NCBI GenBank assembly: GCA_027315165.1
Contig: DAHUYN010000015.1
Location: 1 to 41,185, forward strand
Source: Thermoplasmata archaeon
GTDB taxonomy: Archaea; Thermoplasmatota; Thermoplasmata; Lutacidiplasmatales; UBA184
Reading direction: 5' to 3'
DNA length: 41,185 nt
The position numbers and the translations under genes were made by a program. The notes beneath the pieces were generated by a model, which ran no database searches, was not told the origin of the DNA, and worked only from the letters and a program-made list of their open reading frames with translations. Positions 1 to 7,850 of the stretch are shown here, piece after piece; position 1 is the first letter of the stretch, and each line of letters opens with the position of its first letter.

Positions 1-17
1 CTGACGGAGCCGTTCGA

Positions 18-806
18 TCAGGTCGCGGGGCAGTTCTCCTCGATGGGTGTTAAGCTATTTCGTCCGGTGTCAGTAAGCGTTCCCTGAAACCCTGCGTCGC
101 CCGCGTCCACCTGAGACGTAATGCTAAGGGTACCTGTTCTCCCCGCGTTAAAAGAGGTGACGGGCAGAACGTTAAATCTCGTGACGAACTGGTAAATGTG
201 ATTTGCAGTCGCCGTAAAGGTAAACGAAACAGTGTAAGGCGACGCAGCGACCTGACTAGCAACGATTGATGAAGAACACGTTACCGGGACTAGGGCATCA
301 ATCACTGTCGTTGCCGATCCGAGCAAGGCACGAGAAGTGGCAGCGTACACGCTACCGTTCAACGAAAGTTCGGCCTGCCAAGCTGTCCAGGCCATTGGGC
401 AGGTTGCGGTCAACCTGATACGATAGCTGACGTTCCAGAAGATCGTCGCCGTAACGGTTCCTCCGGAACTCGGAGTCCATTGGAATGAGTTGTAGCCGGC
501 ACTCGCCGTCACAGAGAAGTCTCCTCCCGTGTTCGGTGCCGCGTTACAGGCGGTCGAGCGCTCGTCAACCAGCGCCACCCCCGTTGTCTGTGCGGTCGGA
601 TAGGTGATGTCCGAGTTGGCACCGCAGCCCAAGGTGGACTACGTGTAACTGGTCGTCGGTGCAAACGGATAGTTGACACAGTACAGGCACGGCCCGGCAA
701 CGGCGGGCGGCGTGTAAACTATACCGACTGCCAGGGAACTCGCAATCACCAAGAGCGTAACGACATGGATTCGAACTCTCTGCGCACTGGCAGTGGCTCG
801 TAGCAT
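18..806 (-). pseudogene. Secreted surface protein interrupted by an in-frame amber codon
   Basis: The reading frame opens with an ATG at 806 and encodes a 55-residue N-terminus: a basic start, then a hydrophobic stretch around residues 15-30 that looks like a signal peptide, then a C-x2-C (PCLYC). An in-frame TAG follows at 641-639, after which the same frame stays open for about 207 codons to the TGA at 18. The downstream part is Thr/Ser/Ala rich with scattered cysteines and two N-x-S/T sequons, typical of an extracellular beta-rich domain. A strong TATA box lies 26 bases before the 806 ATG, so that start is well supported and probably leaderless. A shorter product could in principle start at the TTG at 632, but it would lack the signal peptide. 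I do not recognise the family. It may be a nonsense-mutated gene, a readthrough case or a sequencing error. The base composition is lower in G+C than the rest of the window. Confidence 0.6.
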
Positions 807-827
807 ATGTGGAGAAAGGAACTCGCC

Positions 828-836
828 TATTTATAT
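828..836 (-). promoter_or_regulatory. Box A (TATA) promoter for the 806 gene, possibly bidirectional
   Basis: The minus strand reads ATATAAATA here, centred about 26 bases before the ATG at 806, which predicts a leaderless transcript. The plus strand reads TATTTATAT, so the same site might also drive the divergent gene at 898 with a leader of roughly 40 bases. Confidence 0.6.
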
Positions 837-897
837 CACACGGGAATCCCGTACTATTGGAGCTTCTCCAACGCCTGAAAATCGGTGATACCCTCTG

Positions 898-3168
898 ATG
901 CGATCTCCGTCTCATCCACGCCGAACCATCCGCGGATTCCAGGCGGCGCGGGCGGTGCTCGCCGTTGGGGCATTCGCCGTGCTGATCCTCCAATCGGGCA
1001 CATCCCCCATCCCGCCGGTATCGGGCGGAAGCCGACTCATCGCCCTTTCCTTGGCCATGCCGGGAGTGGGAGCGGGCCCTCTCTGGCTCTCGCTCAATGC
1101 TTCCCCCGACGAGATATGCCAGTGGGGGCAAGCCGTCTGCTCGGGAGGCGTCGACGCAACTAGGGTTACCCTTGGGGCGCTCGCCACAGGAAGCGGTGTC
1201 CCCGCGTGGCCCGCGGTCCAGGTACTATTCCTCCTTGAGACGACTCCGTACGATGGTGTTGCGGACACTCAGGGAATCTGGAGCGGGGCTTGTGGCTACA
1301 CGTCCTTCGTAGCGCGCGCTTATCCGCTGTGCGATGAGTCAAACGGTGTGCCGTACTTCGTCGCGAACGCTGCGAACATCTCCCAATCTATTCAGCAGGC
1401 TCACCCCTCAACGCAGTTCACATTCGGCCTCGTTGACTTTGGCGCCACGGAGGACCACTATGACGATAACAACGGGATACATCACGTGTGGGAGTCCGGC
1501 TCGACATCTACCTGGCCGATGAACACGACCGGGTGGGACCCCGCGCCCTACTCCGAGTATCACGTCGACGTCGGTGGATTCGTCGGAGCCAATCAGTTCC
1601 CTGACGCGGTCGAGTCGACCTTCGTACGAAACGTCCTTCAGGACAAACCATACCTTCCCGGTTCGAACCTTACGGACAACTTTCTCCACTCTTCCTCGAT
1701 TACGGCACTATACGGCGCACTCTACGGAGCGGGAGTGAACTGGTCGGACTCGACGCATCATGTCATCGTCGTCATAGGATCTACGGCACCCCGGGCTCCG
1801 TCGTACACGCAGAACTACTGCGTTAGCGACACGTGGTGGAATTGGGTCGATAACGCAAACATGGGCGGGCGACCCACGGTGTGGCCACCTCCGACGTGCG
1901 TGAGCAACGACACGAATGTCACCAGCCCCTCGTGCGAGCCAGCCTATCAGTTCAACGCCACATTCGCCTCACCTGCGTGCGTAGGCTGGGTCTCGCCAAC
2001 CGCCGCCGACCCAACGGACTCTATCGCCGAGCTTGCAGCGAAGGCGCCGAGCTGCGCATCGTCCCTCGGAGGAAACTGCACAATCGACACAATCGACCTG
2101 TTCGACACGTCCACGGACCCCCAGTCCATCGGATGGTACTCCCCCGCGATGGACTACAACACCACGGAGGGAGGCATCCACAACGGGTCGACCGCCGGCA
2201 GCTGGTGGGCTGTTGAGGATGCTCAGCACGTGATTCGCGCGGGATGTGAGCTCGCGAACGCCACTGGGGGAACCTGGGACGGCCCAGTAATCTCCTCATG
2301 CGGACCGAACCGGGCCGGCACCTTGCTGTACGTGCCCCATGGCCCCGTCGCCTTGCCAACGACCTCCAACCCGACGCTCGGTGTCGCGCTCGAGAATCTG
2401 GGGGTCGGAGACCCACCCGACGGCCTCGTCGCGCGGGGCGGTCAGGGGCCACTGTTCACCTTCGTTCCCTACGGCGGCTTCCGTGTGGACACGCGGGCCG
2501 GCATGACCGCGACATGTACGTCCGCGCATCTACCGTCCGGGGAGTGTCAGGGTGGGCCCACCATCGTCCAGAAGGGCTCAACGACCGTACTCGAGTGGAA
2601 CTGGAGCCAAGACACGAATGTAAACGACCTGTACTCCGGAGATCGCTGGACGGCCGAGTTCTATCTCGTGGGTCAGGGTCCCCCATTTGATACCGCCACG
2701 CCGATCGATGCGTGCTTCACTGCTGCGTGCGATGCATCCGAGTCGAGTTCGACCTCCGGCTTAGAATCTGAAGCGTCGTTCGTGGCAGCCGTTCCCACCA
2801 TCGGGCCCGGTTCTGTGGAGCGTGAGTCGCTACCGCTCGTTGAGGTAACCGTCTTGGCGCCGTATGGGCAGACATCCACCACGACCCCGCCCAGCCCGCC
2901 CCCGGCGGGCGGAGTTCCGCCCCCGGTGCCAGCCCCCAGCGCCCCGCCCGTACCATCGCCGGTCGGTGGGGTAGTGATCTCCCCGGTCGGTATCGCTGCA
3001 TTCTCCTCTCTCTCGGCCGTGGCAGGCGTTCTAGGGGCTGCGTTTGCTCACGTGACCCTTCAGCGACGCGCGATTCGCATGAGAGTGCCAGTCGGCGTGG
3101 CACGGCGAGGCGCGGGCTCGAGATTCGACGACGCGCAGGAAGATCCGAGGCTAGGTCGGTTTGGCTAG
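898..3168 (+). CDS. Large secreted, membrane-anchored, sequon-rich surface protein
   Basis: A 756-residue protein. The N-terminus is basic (RRTIRG) followed by a hydrophobic signal segment at about residues 17-33. A central region holds hydrophobic strands (VLFLLETTPY near 108, FGLVDFGATED near 176, VIVVIGST near 290) that recall a von Willebrand A-type fold, but without the DxSxS metal-binding motif. There are 13 N-x-S/T sequons and many cysteines. Residues about 660-695 form a Pro-rich stalk, followed by a C-terminal transmembrane helix (about 700-723) and a basic cytoplasmic tail. The ATG at 898 has a GGTGAT sequence eight bases upstream. The stop TAG (3166-3168) coincides with the TA target of an IS630-type insertion, and the stop would be the same without the element. 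The gene is divergent from the 806 gene and likely an N-glycosylated cell-surface protein. The family is not recognised; the vWA likeness is tentative. Confidence 0.8.
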   Translation: MRSPSHPRRTIRGFQAARAVLAVGAFAVLILQSGTSPIPPVSGGSRLIALSLAMPGVGAGPLWLSLNASPDEICQWGQAVCSGGVDATRVTLGALATGSGVPAWPAVQVLFLLETTPYDGVADTQGIWSGACGYTSFVARAYPLCDESNGVPYFVANAANISQSIQQAHPSTQFTFGLVDFGATEDHYDDNNGIHHVWESGSTSTWPMNTTGWDPAPYSEYHVDVGGFVGANQFPDAVESTFVRNVLQDKPYLPGSNLTDNFLHSSSITALYGALYGAGVNWSDSTHHVIVVIGSTAPRAPSYTQNYCVSDTWWNWVDNANMGGRPTVWPPPTCVSNDTNVTSPSCEPAYQFNATFASPACVGWVSPTAADPTDSIAELAAKAPSCASSLGGNCTIDTIDLFDTSTDPQSIGWYSPAMDYNTTEGGIHNGSTAGSWWAVEDAQHVIRAGCELANATGGTWDGPVISSCGPNRAGTLLYVPHGPVALPTTSNPTLGVALENLGVGDPPDGLVARGGQGPLFTFVPYGGFRVDTRAGMTATCTSAHLPSGECQGGPTIVQKGSTTVLEWNWSQDTNVNDLYSGDRWTAEFYLVGQGPPFDTATPIDACFTAACDASESSSTSGLESEASFVAAVPTIGPGSVERESLPLVEVTVLAPYGQTSTTTPPSPPPAGGVPPPVPAPSAPPVPSPVGGVVISPVGIAAFSSLSAVAGVLGAAFAHVTLQRRAIRMRVPVGVARRGAGSRFDDAQEDPRLGRFG

Positions 3169-3193
3169 TGGAGCGGCCGGTGGGGTTGTTCGG
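3168..3193 (+). repeat. Left terminal inverted repeat of the IS630 element
   Basis: Begins GTGGAGCGGCCG directly after the TA target. Compared with the reverse complement of 4342-4367 it matches at 21 of 26 positions. Confidence 0.8.
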
Positions 3194-3239
3194 CATCTGA
3201 AGCGATAGTACTTTCCGGTGGTCCGCCTTCCCCTGGAGG

Positions 3240-4370
3240 ATGGTAGTCCGGGTCCGAGAGATCTCCGACGACGAAGGGAACCGACTGCGGCGGATCGTCC
3301 ATCACGGACAGAACGCCATCGAGCTGAAGCGGGCCCAGGTGATCATGGCCTCGGCCCTGGGGTTCGTTCCGCCGAAGATCGCGGTAATCGCCCAGATGAG
3401 CGAGGACTACGTAGCCAGTTGATCCACGCCTTCTACCTCCACGGGTTCGCGATGCGCAAGCCCCACTGGGGGCCGGGACCGAAGGCCAAGTTCACCGAAG
3501 CCCAGCGCGAGGGGCTGGTGGCACTGGCCACCAGCCGCCGGAAGGACCTGGGGCTTCCCTACACGCAGTGGAGCCTCTCGCGCTTGCGCGAGAAGGCGGT
3601 CAAGCGAGAGGTGGTGCCGTCCATCAGCGAAGAGTGGCTGCGGGTGATCCTGCACGAGCCGGAGGTGAGCCATCAGTCCTACGCACGTGGAAGGAGAGCC
3701 CGGACCCGGAGCGCGAGGTGAAGAAGCGGTATATCGAGAAGCTGACGCGCATGCCGCACAACCCGTCGGTGGTGCTGAGCGGAGATGAGATCGGACCGAT
3801 CCAACTGATCCCTCAAGGAGGCTCGGGGTGGTTTCCCAAGGGGCGACCGGGGCGGATCCCCGCCGAGTATCACAAGGAGTTCGGAACAACGTGCTACTTC
3901 CTCCTGCTGAACGTCTACCACCAGCAGTTGTCCAGGCAGGTGGTGCGGTCGAAACACGCGGTGAACTGGCTGGCGTTCCTGAGGGAGGAGCGCTCGAAGT
4001 ATCCGACGGATCAAGTGGTCTACATCGTCCAGGACGGTTTCTCCTCGCACTGGACGCCGTAGATCCGCTGGTGGGCGCGGCTGAACAACGTGGTCCTGGT
4101 GCCGACCGCGACCCGTGCGAGTTGGCAGAACCCGGTGGAGACCCACGCGAAGGACATCGAGGAGCTGGCCCTGCCGGGGAGACGGAGTTCACCACGGTGG
4201 CGGAGGTGGGGGAGGCGCTGGACGCGGCGGTGGCCTATCGGAACGAAGAGCGGATCCCTCGGAAGAAACGGTTCCGAGACAGGGTGCGGAAGAACCGCCG
4301 GCACCACTCGAGGGTCCCAGTCTGGCTACGGGGGACGAACCCCAAACAACTCAAGCGGCCGGTCCACTAG
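3240..4370 (+). pseudogene. IS630-family transposase, frameshifted
   Basis: The conceptual protein reads in order: an N-terminal helix-turn-helix part (ELKRAQVIMASA, then SEDYV, IHAFYLHGF, WGPGPKAKF), a linker with KESPDPEREVKKRYIEKL, then a DDE domain (VVLSGDEIGPIQL with the first Asp; VYIVQDGFSSHWTP with the second; SWQNPVETHAKDIEELAL with the Glu). The frame changes near 3410-3416, 3675-3690 and 4176-4184, and a TAG stands at 4060-4062 where relatives usually carry a charged residue. The total length matches the roughly 340 residues usual for IS630 transposases. The final TAG uses the TA of the right flank. The copy cannot make an intact enzyme, so the element is immobile unless served in trans. 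Confidence 0.88.
4342..4367 (-). repeat. Right terminal inverted repeat of the IS630 element
   Basis: Read on the minus strand it starts GTGGACCGGCCG and keeps TTGTT at positions 19-23, matching the left repeat. It lies inside the 3' end of the transposase gene. Confidence 0.8.
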
Positions 4371-4374
4371 CCGC

Positions 4375-4926
4375 TCAGGCGCTCGCGGGCGGCGCCGATA
4401 GCCCGCCGAGGAGGTCGGTCCTCGTGACGATCCCGACGAGCCGGCCGGCGGTGACGACGGGCAACCGGTTGACCCTCGCGGAGACGAGGAGCTTGACCGC
4501 GTCGTCGAGCGTCGCCTCCGGCGCGACGACGACCGCCGGCCGGCTCATCGCGTCCCGGACCCGCCCCCGATCGAGCTCGCGTCGGCACGCCTCCGCGAGG
4601 TCGGCGCGACCGGCAGCGGAGCGCCGCAGGACGAGGTCGAAGACGCCGCCCGGCATGCGTAGCCCGGCGCGGTCGCTCAACACGCGCAGGATATCCTTCT
4701 GGCTGAGGACCCCGACGACGCGGCCGCGCTCGCTGACGACCGGGAGCCCCGAGATGCCGGCGCGGCTCATCCGCGTCGCCGCCTCCGTGAGCGTCGCCTC
4801 GGGACCGACCTTGGCGACCGGACGCGACATCACGTCCTTGACGCGGTAGCCGTAGAAGCCGAGCGCGTCGGGCGCGGCGTCGCCGGGCGTCGACCGTCGG
4901 GACCTGCGCGAAGCGATCGGGGCCAT
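4375..4926 (-). CDS. Tandem CBS-domain protein
   Basis: A 183-residue soluble protein made of two CBS motifs. The first (about residues 30-85) has VKDVMSRPVAKV, GISGLPVV and VVGVLSQKDIL. The second (about 122-178) has VRDAMSRPAVVV, VNRLPVV and LVGIVTRTDLL. Such pairs form a Bateman module that usually binds adenine nucleotides or SAM and acts as an energy or ligand sensor. No other catalytic domain is attached. The ATG at 4926 is chosen because the longer open frame upstream is Arg/Pro-rich without domain character. A TTATCC sequence at 4957-4963 is a possible box A. Its stop lies five bases from the IS630 border, so the element sits between two converging genes. The partner regulated by this protein is unknown. 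Confidence 0.85.
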   Translation of the reverse strand: MAPIASRRSRRSTPGDAAPDALGFYGYRVKDVMSRPVAKVGPEATLTEAATRMSRAGISGLPVVSERGRVVGVLSQKDILRVLSDRAGLRMPGGVFDLVLRRSAAGRADLAEACRRELDRGRVRDAMSRPAVVVAPEATLDDAVKLLVSARVNRLPVVTAGRLVGIVTRTDLLGGLSAPPASA

Positions 4927-5069
4927 CGATGCTCGGGGCGGCCACAGGTCGGGATGGGATAACGTCTCGCCGGCCGGCGGCGCCCCGACGGCCCCGCGCG
5001 AGGGCTCGGGGCCGCCGACCGCGCGCGGCCGACGAACGATGAAATAGCCGGGACGGGTCGGCGACGCCG

Positions 5070-6137
5070 ATGGGCGCCCCCGAGCCGAAGGTGAACGCGG
5101 AGCGGATCCTCGACACGCTCCAGGCGTTCCAGCGGACCGAGGCGCTCCGGGCCGCAATCGAGCTCGACCTGTTCACGGCGCTCGCCGAGGGCCTCGACGA
5201 GCCGGAGACGCTCGCCGGCCGCGCCGGCGCCTCGCCGCGGGGGCTCCGCGCGCTCCTGCGCTACCTCGTGACGATCGGGCTCGTCGTGAAGGAGGGGGAC
5301 CGCTACGCGCCCGCGCCGGACGCCGCCCGCTACCTCGACCGCCGCTCGCCCGCCTACCTCGGGGACACGGCGCGGTTCTACACGGCCCCGGCGCTCCGCG
5401 AGGGCTTCGCCGACCTCACCGAGGCGGTCCGACGGGGCGGGAGCGACCCGCGCCGCATCGACTCGATGCAGCCCGAGCACCCCGTGTGGGTCGACTACGC
5501 GACCGCGATGGCATCGGTCTTCCGGGGCGCCGCGGAGTCGCTCGCCGACCTCTTGATGCCGCTCGAGCCTCCCCCGCGCACGATCCTCGACGTCGCCGCC
5601 GGGCACGGCCTGTTCGGGATCGCCCTCCTCCGACGTCTACCCGAGGCCGCCGTCACGGCGCTCGACTGGGCGCCGGTGCTGCCCGTCGCCGCCGCGCACG
5701 CCCGCGCCGCGGGGGTCCTCGAGCGGTTCCGAACGCACGCGGGCAGCGCCTTCGACGCGGAGCTTCGGGGCCCCTACGACACCGTGCTCGTCGCGAACTT
5801 CGTCCACCACTTCCCGCCGCGCCGGGTCGTCGAGCTCCTCGAACGGCTCCGCGGCGCCCTCGTGCCCGGCGGGAGGATCGTCCTCGTCGAGTTCGTCGCG
5901 AACGACGACCTCGTGACCCCGACGGCCGCGGGCCGCTTTGCGCTCACGATGCTCGCGACGACGCCGGGAGGCGATGCCTACACGTTCGCCGAGCTCTCCG
6001 ACCTCCTCCTCGAGGCGGGGTTCGACGGGCCCGTCCTCCGGCCCCTCGCGCACTCCCCCGAGCGCGCCGTCCTCGCGCGCCGGACCGAGCCCGGCGGGGG
6101 TCGGCCCCTCCCCGATGTCCCTTATAAGAATATTTAA
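5070..6137 (+). CDS. SAM-dependent O-methyltransferase, HIOMT/BchU type
   Basis: A 355-residue class I methyltransferase. Residues about 10-95 form the N-terminal winged-helix dimerisation domain of this family (LQAFQRTEALRAAIELDLF, then a recognition-helix-like ASPRGLRALLRYL). The SAM-binding motif I is ILDVAAGHG at 172-180, with the ribose-binding acidic residue at ALDW (D199). VLVANFVHHF near 240 is the motif IV region, and PGGRIVLVEF follows. Relatives methylate phenolic hydroxyls, polyketides, or a carbon on bacteriochlorophyll (BchU); the substrate here cannot be read. GAAATAG at about 5041-5047 lies some 26 bases before the ATG and may be a box A for a leaderless transcript. The last codons overlap the promoter of the tbp gene. 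No biosynthetic partner gene is adjacent. Confidence 0.85.
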   Translation: MGAPEPKVNAERILDTLQAFQRTEALRAAIELDLFTALAEGLDEPETLAGRAGASPRGLRALLRYLVTIGLVVKEGDRYAPAPDAARYLDRRSPAYLGDTARFYTAPALREGFADLTEAVRRGGSDPRRIDSMQPEHPVWVDYATAMASVFRGAAESLADLLMPLEPPPRTILDVAAGHGLFGIALLRRLPEAAVTALDWAPVLPVAAAHARAAGVLERFRTHAGSAFDAELRGPYDTVLVANFVHHFPPRRVVELLERLRGALVPGGRIVLVEFVANDDLVTPTAAGRFALTMLATTPGGDAYTFAELSDLLLEAGFDGPVLRPLAHSPERAVLARRTEPGGGRPLPDVPYKNI

Positions 6138-6138
6138 G
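6129..6138 (+). promoter_or_regulatory. Box A promoter of tbp
   Basis: The AATATTTAAG stretch is centred about 27 bases before the tbp ATG, predicting a leaderless mRNA. It overlaps the stop codon of the preceding methyltransferase gene. Confidence 0.6.
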
Positions 6139-6160
6139 CCATGAAAACCGTGCGAGGGCG

Positions 6161-6709
6161 ATGCCCAAGATCCGGATTGAGAACGTCGTGGCGTCTCTCT
6201 CGCTCGCGGACAAGCTGGATCTCCAATCCATCGCTCTCCACCTGGAGGGCGCGGAGTACGAGCCCGACCAGTTCCCGGGCGTTATCTATCGGTTGAAGGA
6301 GCCGAAGACGGCCATCCTGCTGTTCGGCTCCGGCAAGGTCGTCTGCACCGGCGGCAAGAGCATGCGCGAGGTCGAGCAGTCGATCGCGATCGTCTCGCAG
6401 CAGATCCGCAAGAGCGGGCAGAAGATCAAGAGCGACCCCAAGATCCAGGTCCAGAACATCGTCGCGAGCTCCGACCTCGAGTCGGAGATCAACCTGAACG
6501 CGATCGCCGTCACGCTCGGCCTCGACCGGGTCGAGTACGAGCCCGAGCAGTTCCCCGGCCTCGTCTGCCGGATGGAGGAGCCCCGGGTCGTCATCCTCCT
6601 CTTCGGCTCCGGCAAGCTCGTCTGCACCGGTGCCAGAAAGCCGTCGGACATCGACCTCGCCGTGAAGAAGATCACGGCGGAGCTGCGCGGCGCGGGCCTG
6701 ATGCACTAG
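6161..6709 (+). CDS. tbp: TATA-box-binding protein
   Basis: A 182-residue general transcription factor that binds box A and recruits TFB and RNA polymerase. It consists of two direct repeats of about 90 residues. Repeat 1 has IENVVASLSLADKLDL, YEPDQFPGVIYRLKEP and ILLFGSGKVVCTG; repeat 2 has VQNIVASSDLESEINL, YEPEQFPGLVCRMEEP and ILLFGSGKLVCTG. The length is the normal archaeal size, with only a short tail (GAGLMH) instead of the acidic C-terminus seen in some archaea. The ATG at 6161 is fixed by conservation of PKIRIENVVAS and by promoter spacing. The 3' end overlaps the convergent DUF429 gene by 38 bases. Confidence 0.97.
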   Translation: MPKIRIENVVASLSLADKLDLQSIALHLEGAEYEPDQFPGVIYRLKEPKTAILLFGSGKVVCTGGKSMREVEQSIAIVSQQIRKSGQKIKSDPKIQVQNIVASSDLESEINLNAIAVTLGLDRVEYEPEQFPGLVCRMEEPRVVILLFGSGKLVCTGARKPSDIDLAVKKITAELRGAGLMH

Positions 6710-7340
6710 CCCGGCCCCGGCGCCCGAAGGCGTCGGCCCGCGGCAGGTAGAGCAGACCCTCGGCCGGGTCGCCGAGCGCCTCCGCCGTCCCCTCGAGCCA
6801 GCATCGCCCCACCAGCGCCGAGGTCGCCGCGTCGAGCTCGTCGTGCGTGAGGTCCGTGCGAGAGATGTCCCCGGTGAGGCCGAGCCGAGCGAGCGCCCGT
6901 CGGAGCGGCTCGGTGCCGGCCGACTTGCGGGGGATCCCGAGAACGTCCTGGGCGCCGCCGGGGTAGCTCTCGATCGCGACGAGGCCGAGGGCCTCGAGCG
7001 CGGCGGCGAGACGGAGGCCGCGCGCGGTGAGGACCCGCATCGGCCCGAGCGTCACGGGGAGGAACCGGATCCGCCGCTCGAGGAGCTCGCGGTCGCACCC
7101 GCGGAGGTGCGGACCCGAGCGGTCCTCGAGGGTGCGACGCCCCCGGGGCAGGGAGAGCGGAGCGTCGACGCTGACGATCGCCGGCGCGGCCTCGAGCGTC
7201 GCGGCGAGGACCTCCTCGTCCCCGTAGAGCGCCCGGAGCTGCACGCGACCGTCCGCCTCGAGGCGGCAGAACCCCGTCCGCCGGTGCGGGACCCCCGCGA
7301 GGTCGAGGCCGACGGCGACGCCGCCCGGGCGCTTGCGCAC
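6672..7340 (-). CDS. DUF429 family protein, RNase H-like fold
   Basis: A 222-residue protein of the DUF429 family, predicted to be a nuclease with an RNase H-like fold. Visible family motifs are VGLDLAG near residue 10 (first Asp), VSVDAPLSLP near 57 (second Asp), the central CDRELLERRIRF and IESYPGG, and DELDAATSALVGR near 167 with further acidic residues. Activity is predicted, not proven, for the family. The start is a GTG at 7340. The last 13 codons overlap the end of tbp on the other strand, and the Arg/Ala-rich tail may be poorly conserved. A strong inverted repeat lies 56 bases upstream of its start. Confidence 0.8.
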   Translation of the reverse strand: MRKRPGGVAVGLDLAGVPHRRTGFCRLEADGRVQLRALYGDEEVLAATLEAAPAIVSVDAPLSLPRGRRTLEDRSGPHLRGCDRELLERRIRFLPVTLGPMRVLTARGLRLAAALEALGLVAIESYPGGAQDVLGIPRKSAGTEPLRRALARLGLTGDISRTDLTHDELDAATSALVGRCWLEGTAEALGDPAEGLLYLPRADAFGRRGRASASGPRRAAPP

Positions 7341-7395
7341 GGCCGCACCGAACCCCGCGGGCTCAAATCGGGAGCGGCCGCGCGTGCGGGCGCTC

Positions 7396-7442
7396 GGGAA
7401 GGCCCCCCGGCACCGACTCCCACCGGCTCGGGGGACCTTCCC
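7396..7442 (-). terminator. Strong intergenic hairpin between the 84-residue gene and the DUF429 gene
   Basis: Arms 7396-7409 and 7429-7442 pair at 13 of 14 positions (one C-A mismatch), with a 19-base loop and a run of ten C beside it (7440-7449). It starts 13 bases after the TGA of the 84-residue gene on the minus strand. It could end that transcript, protect its 3' end, or structure the leader of the DUF429 gene. No T-rich tract follows, so the terminator role is uncertain. Confidence 0.4.
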
Positions 7443-7454
7443 CCCCCCCTCGGT

Positions 7455-7709
7455 TCAGGTCAGCCGGACGTGAACCGCGGGAGGTCGTTCATCGGTACCG
7501 CCGTGGGGGCGCCGGCGGAGCCCCATCTCGAGGTGTCCGCGCTCCGCGCGGGCCTTCGCCGACGCGAGATGGTCCGGGCAGGCGTAGACACGGTGCCCGC
7601 TGCGGTCGAGGACGACCGCGGAGGCCGGCCGGTCGCACGAGACCTCCCTCTCGCCGTCCGGGGCGAGCCCGATCCACGAACAGGTAGGGCGCACGACCGC
7701 CTTGACCAT
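7455..7709 (-). CDS. Small Cys/His protein, possible zinc binder
   Basis: An 84-residue hypothetical protein starting at an ATG preceded by GGGGAGAAGG. It contains three cysteines and a histidine in the pattern C-x14-C-x18-C-x2-H (RPTCSW, VSCDRP, YACPDHL), followed by a basic segment (ASAKARAERGHLEMGLRRRP). The spacing could form a treble-clef-like zinc site. The acidic-basic alternation and high-GC codon use agree with neighbouring genes. It is the last but one gene of the minus-strand block and is followed by a strong hairpin. I do not recognise a named family. Confidence 0.6.
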   Translation of the reverse strand: MVKAVVRPTCSWIGLAPDGEREVSCDRPASAVVLDRSGHRVYACPDHLASAKARAERGHLEMGLRRRPHGGTDERPPAVHVRLT

Positions 7710-7850
7710 CCTTCTCCCCGTCCAGGACCCCCGGTCCCGACGTTTCGCCCGCCGGTCCCGAGGGTCCGATTCCCCTAGAGGAGGACGAACCGATAAGCGG
7801 GGCGTGAAGTCGGTTTCACGCGCCCGCGGGCGCTCTCGAGGACGGGCGGC

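Larger units (their letters stand above)
3168..4367 (+). mobile_element. Decayed IS630-family insertion sequence
   Basis: A 1200-base element bounded by imperfect terminal inverted repeats and flanked on each side by TA (3166-3167 and 4368-4369), the target duplicated by IS630/Tc1 elements. It carries one transposase gene disabled by three frameshifts and an amber codon. Together with the lower-GC genes to its left it marks an accessory zone. Confidence 0.85.

Noticed and set aside
639-4062. Pyrrolysine coding as the explanation for both in-frame TAG codons
   Set aside because: Many core genes end in TAG, the IS630 gene is otherwise decayed, and no pyl genes are in the window.
7360-7400. A possible tRNA T-arm-like string (GGGCTCAAATC)
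   Set aside because: No matching acceptor, D or anticodon arms can be paired around it on either strand.
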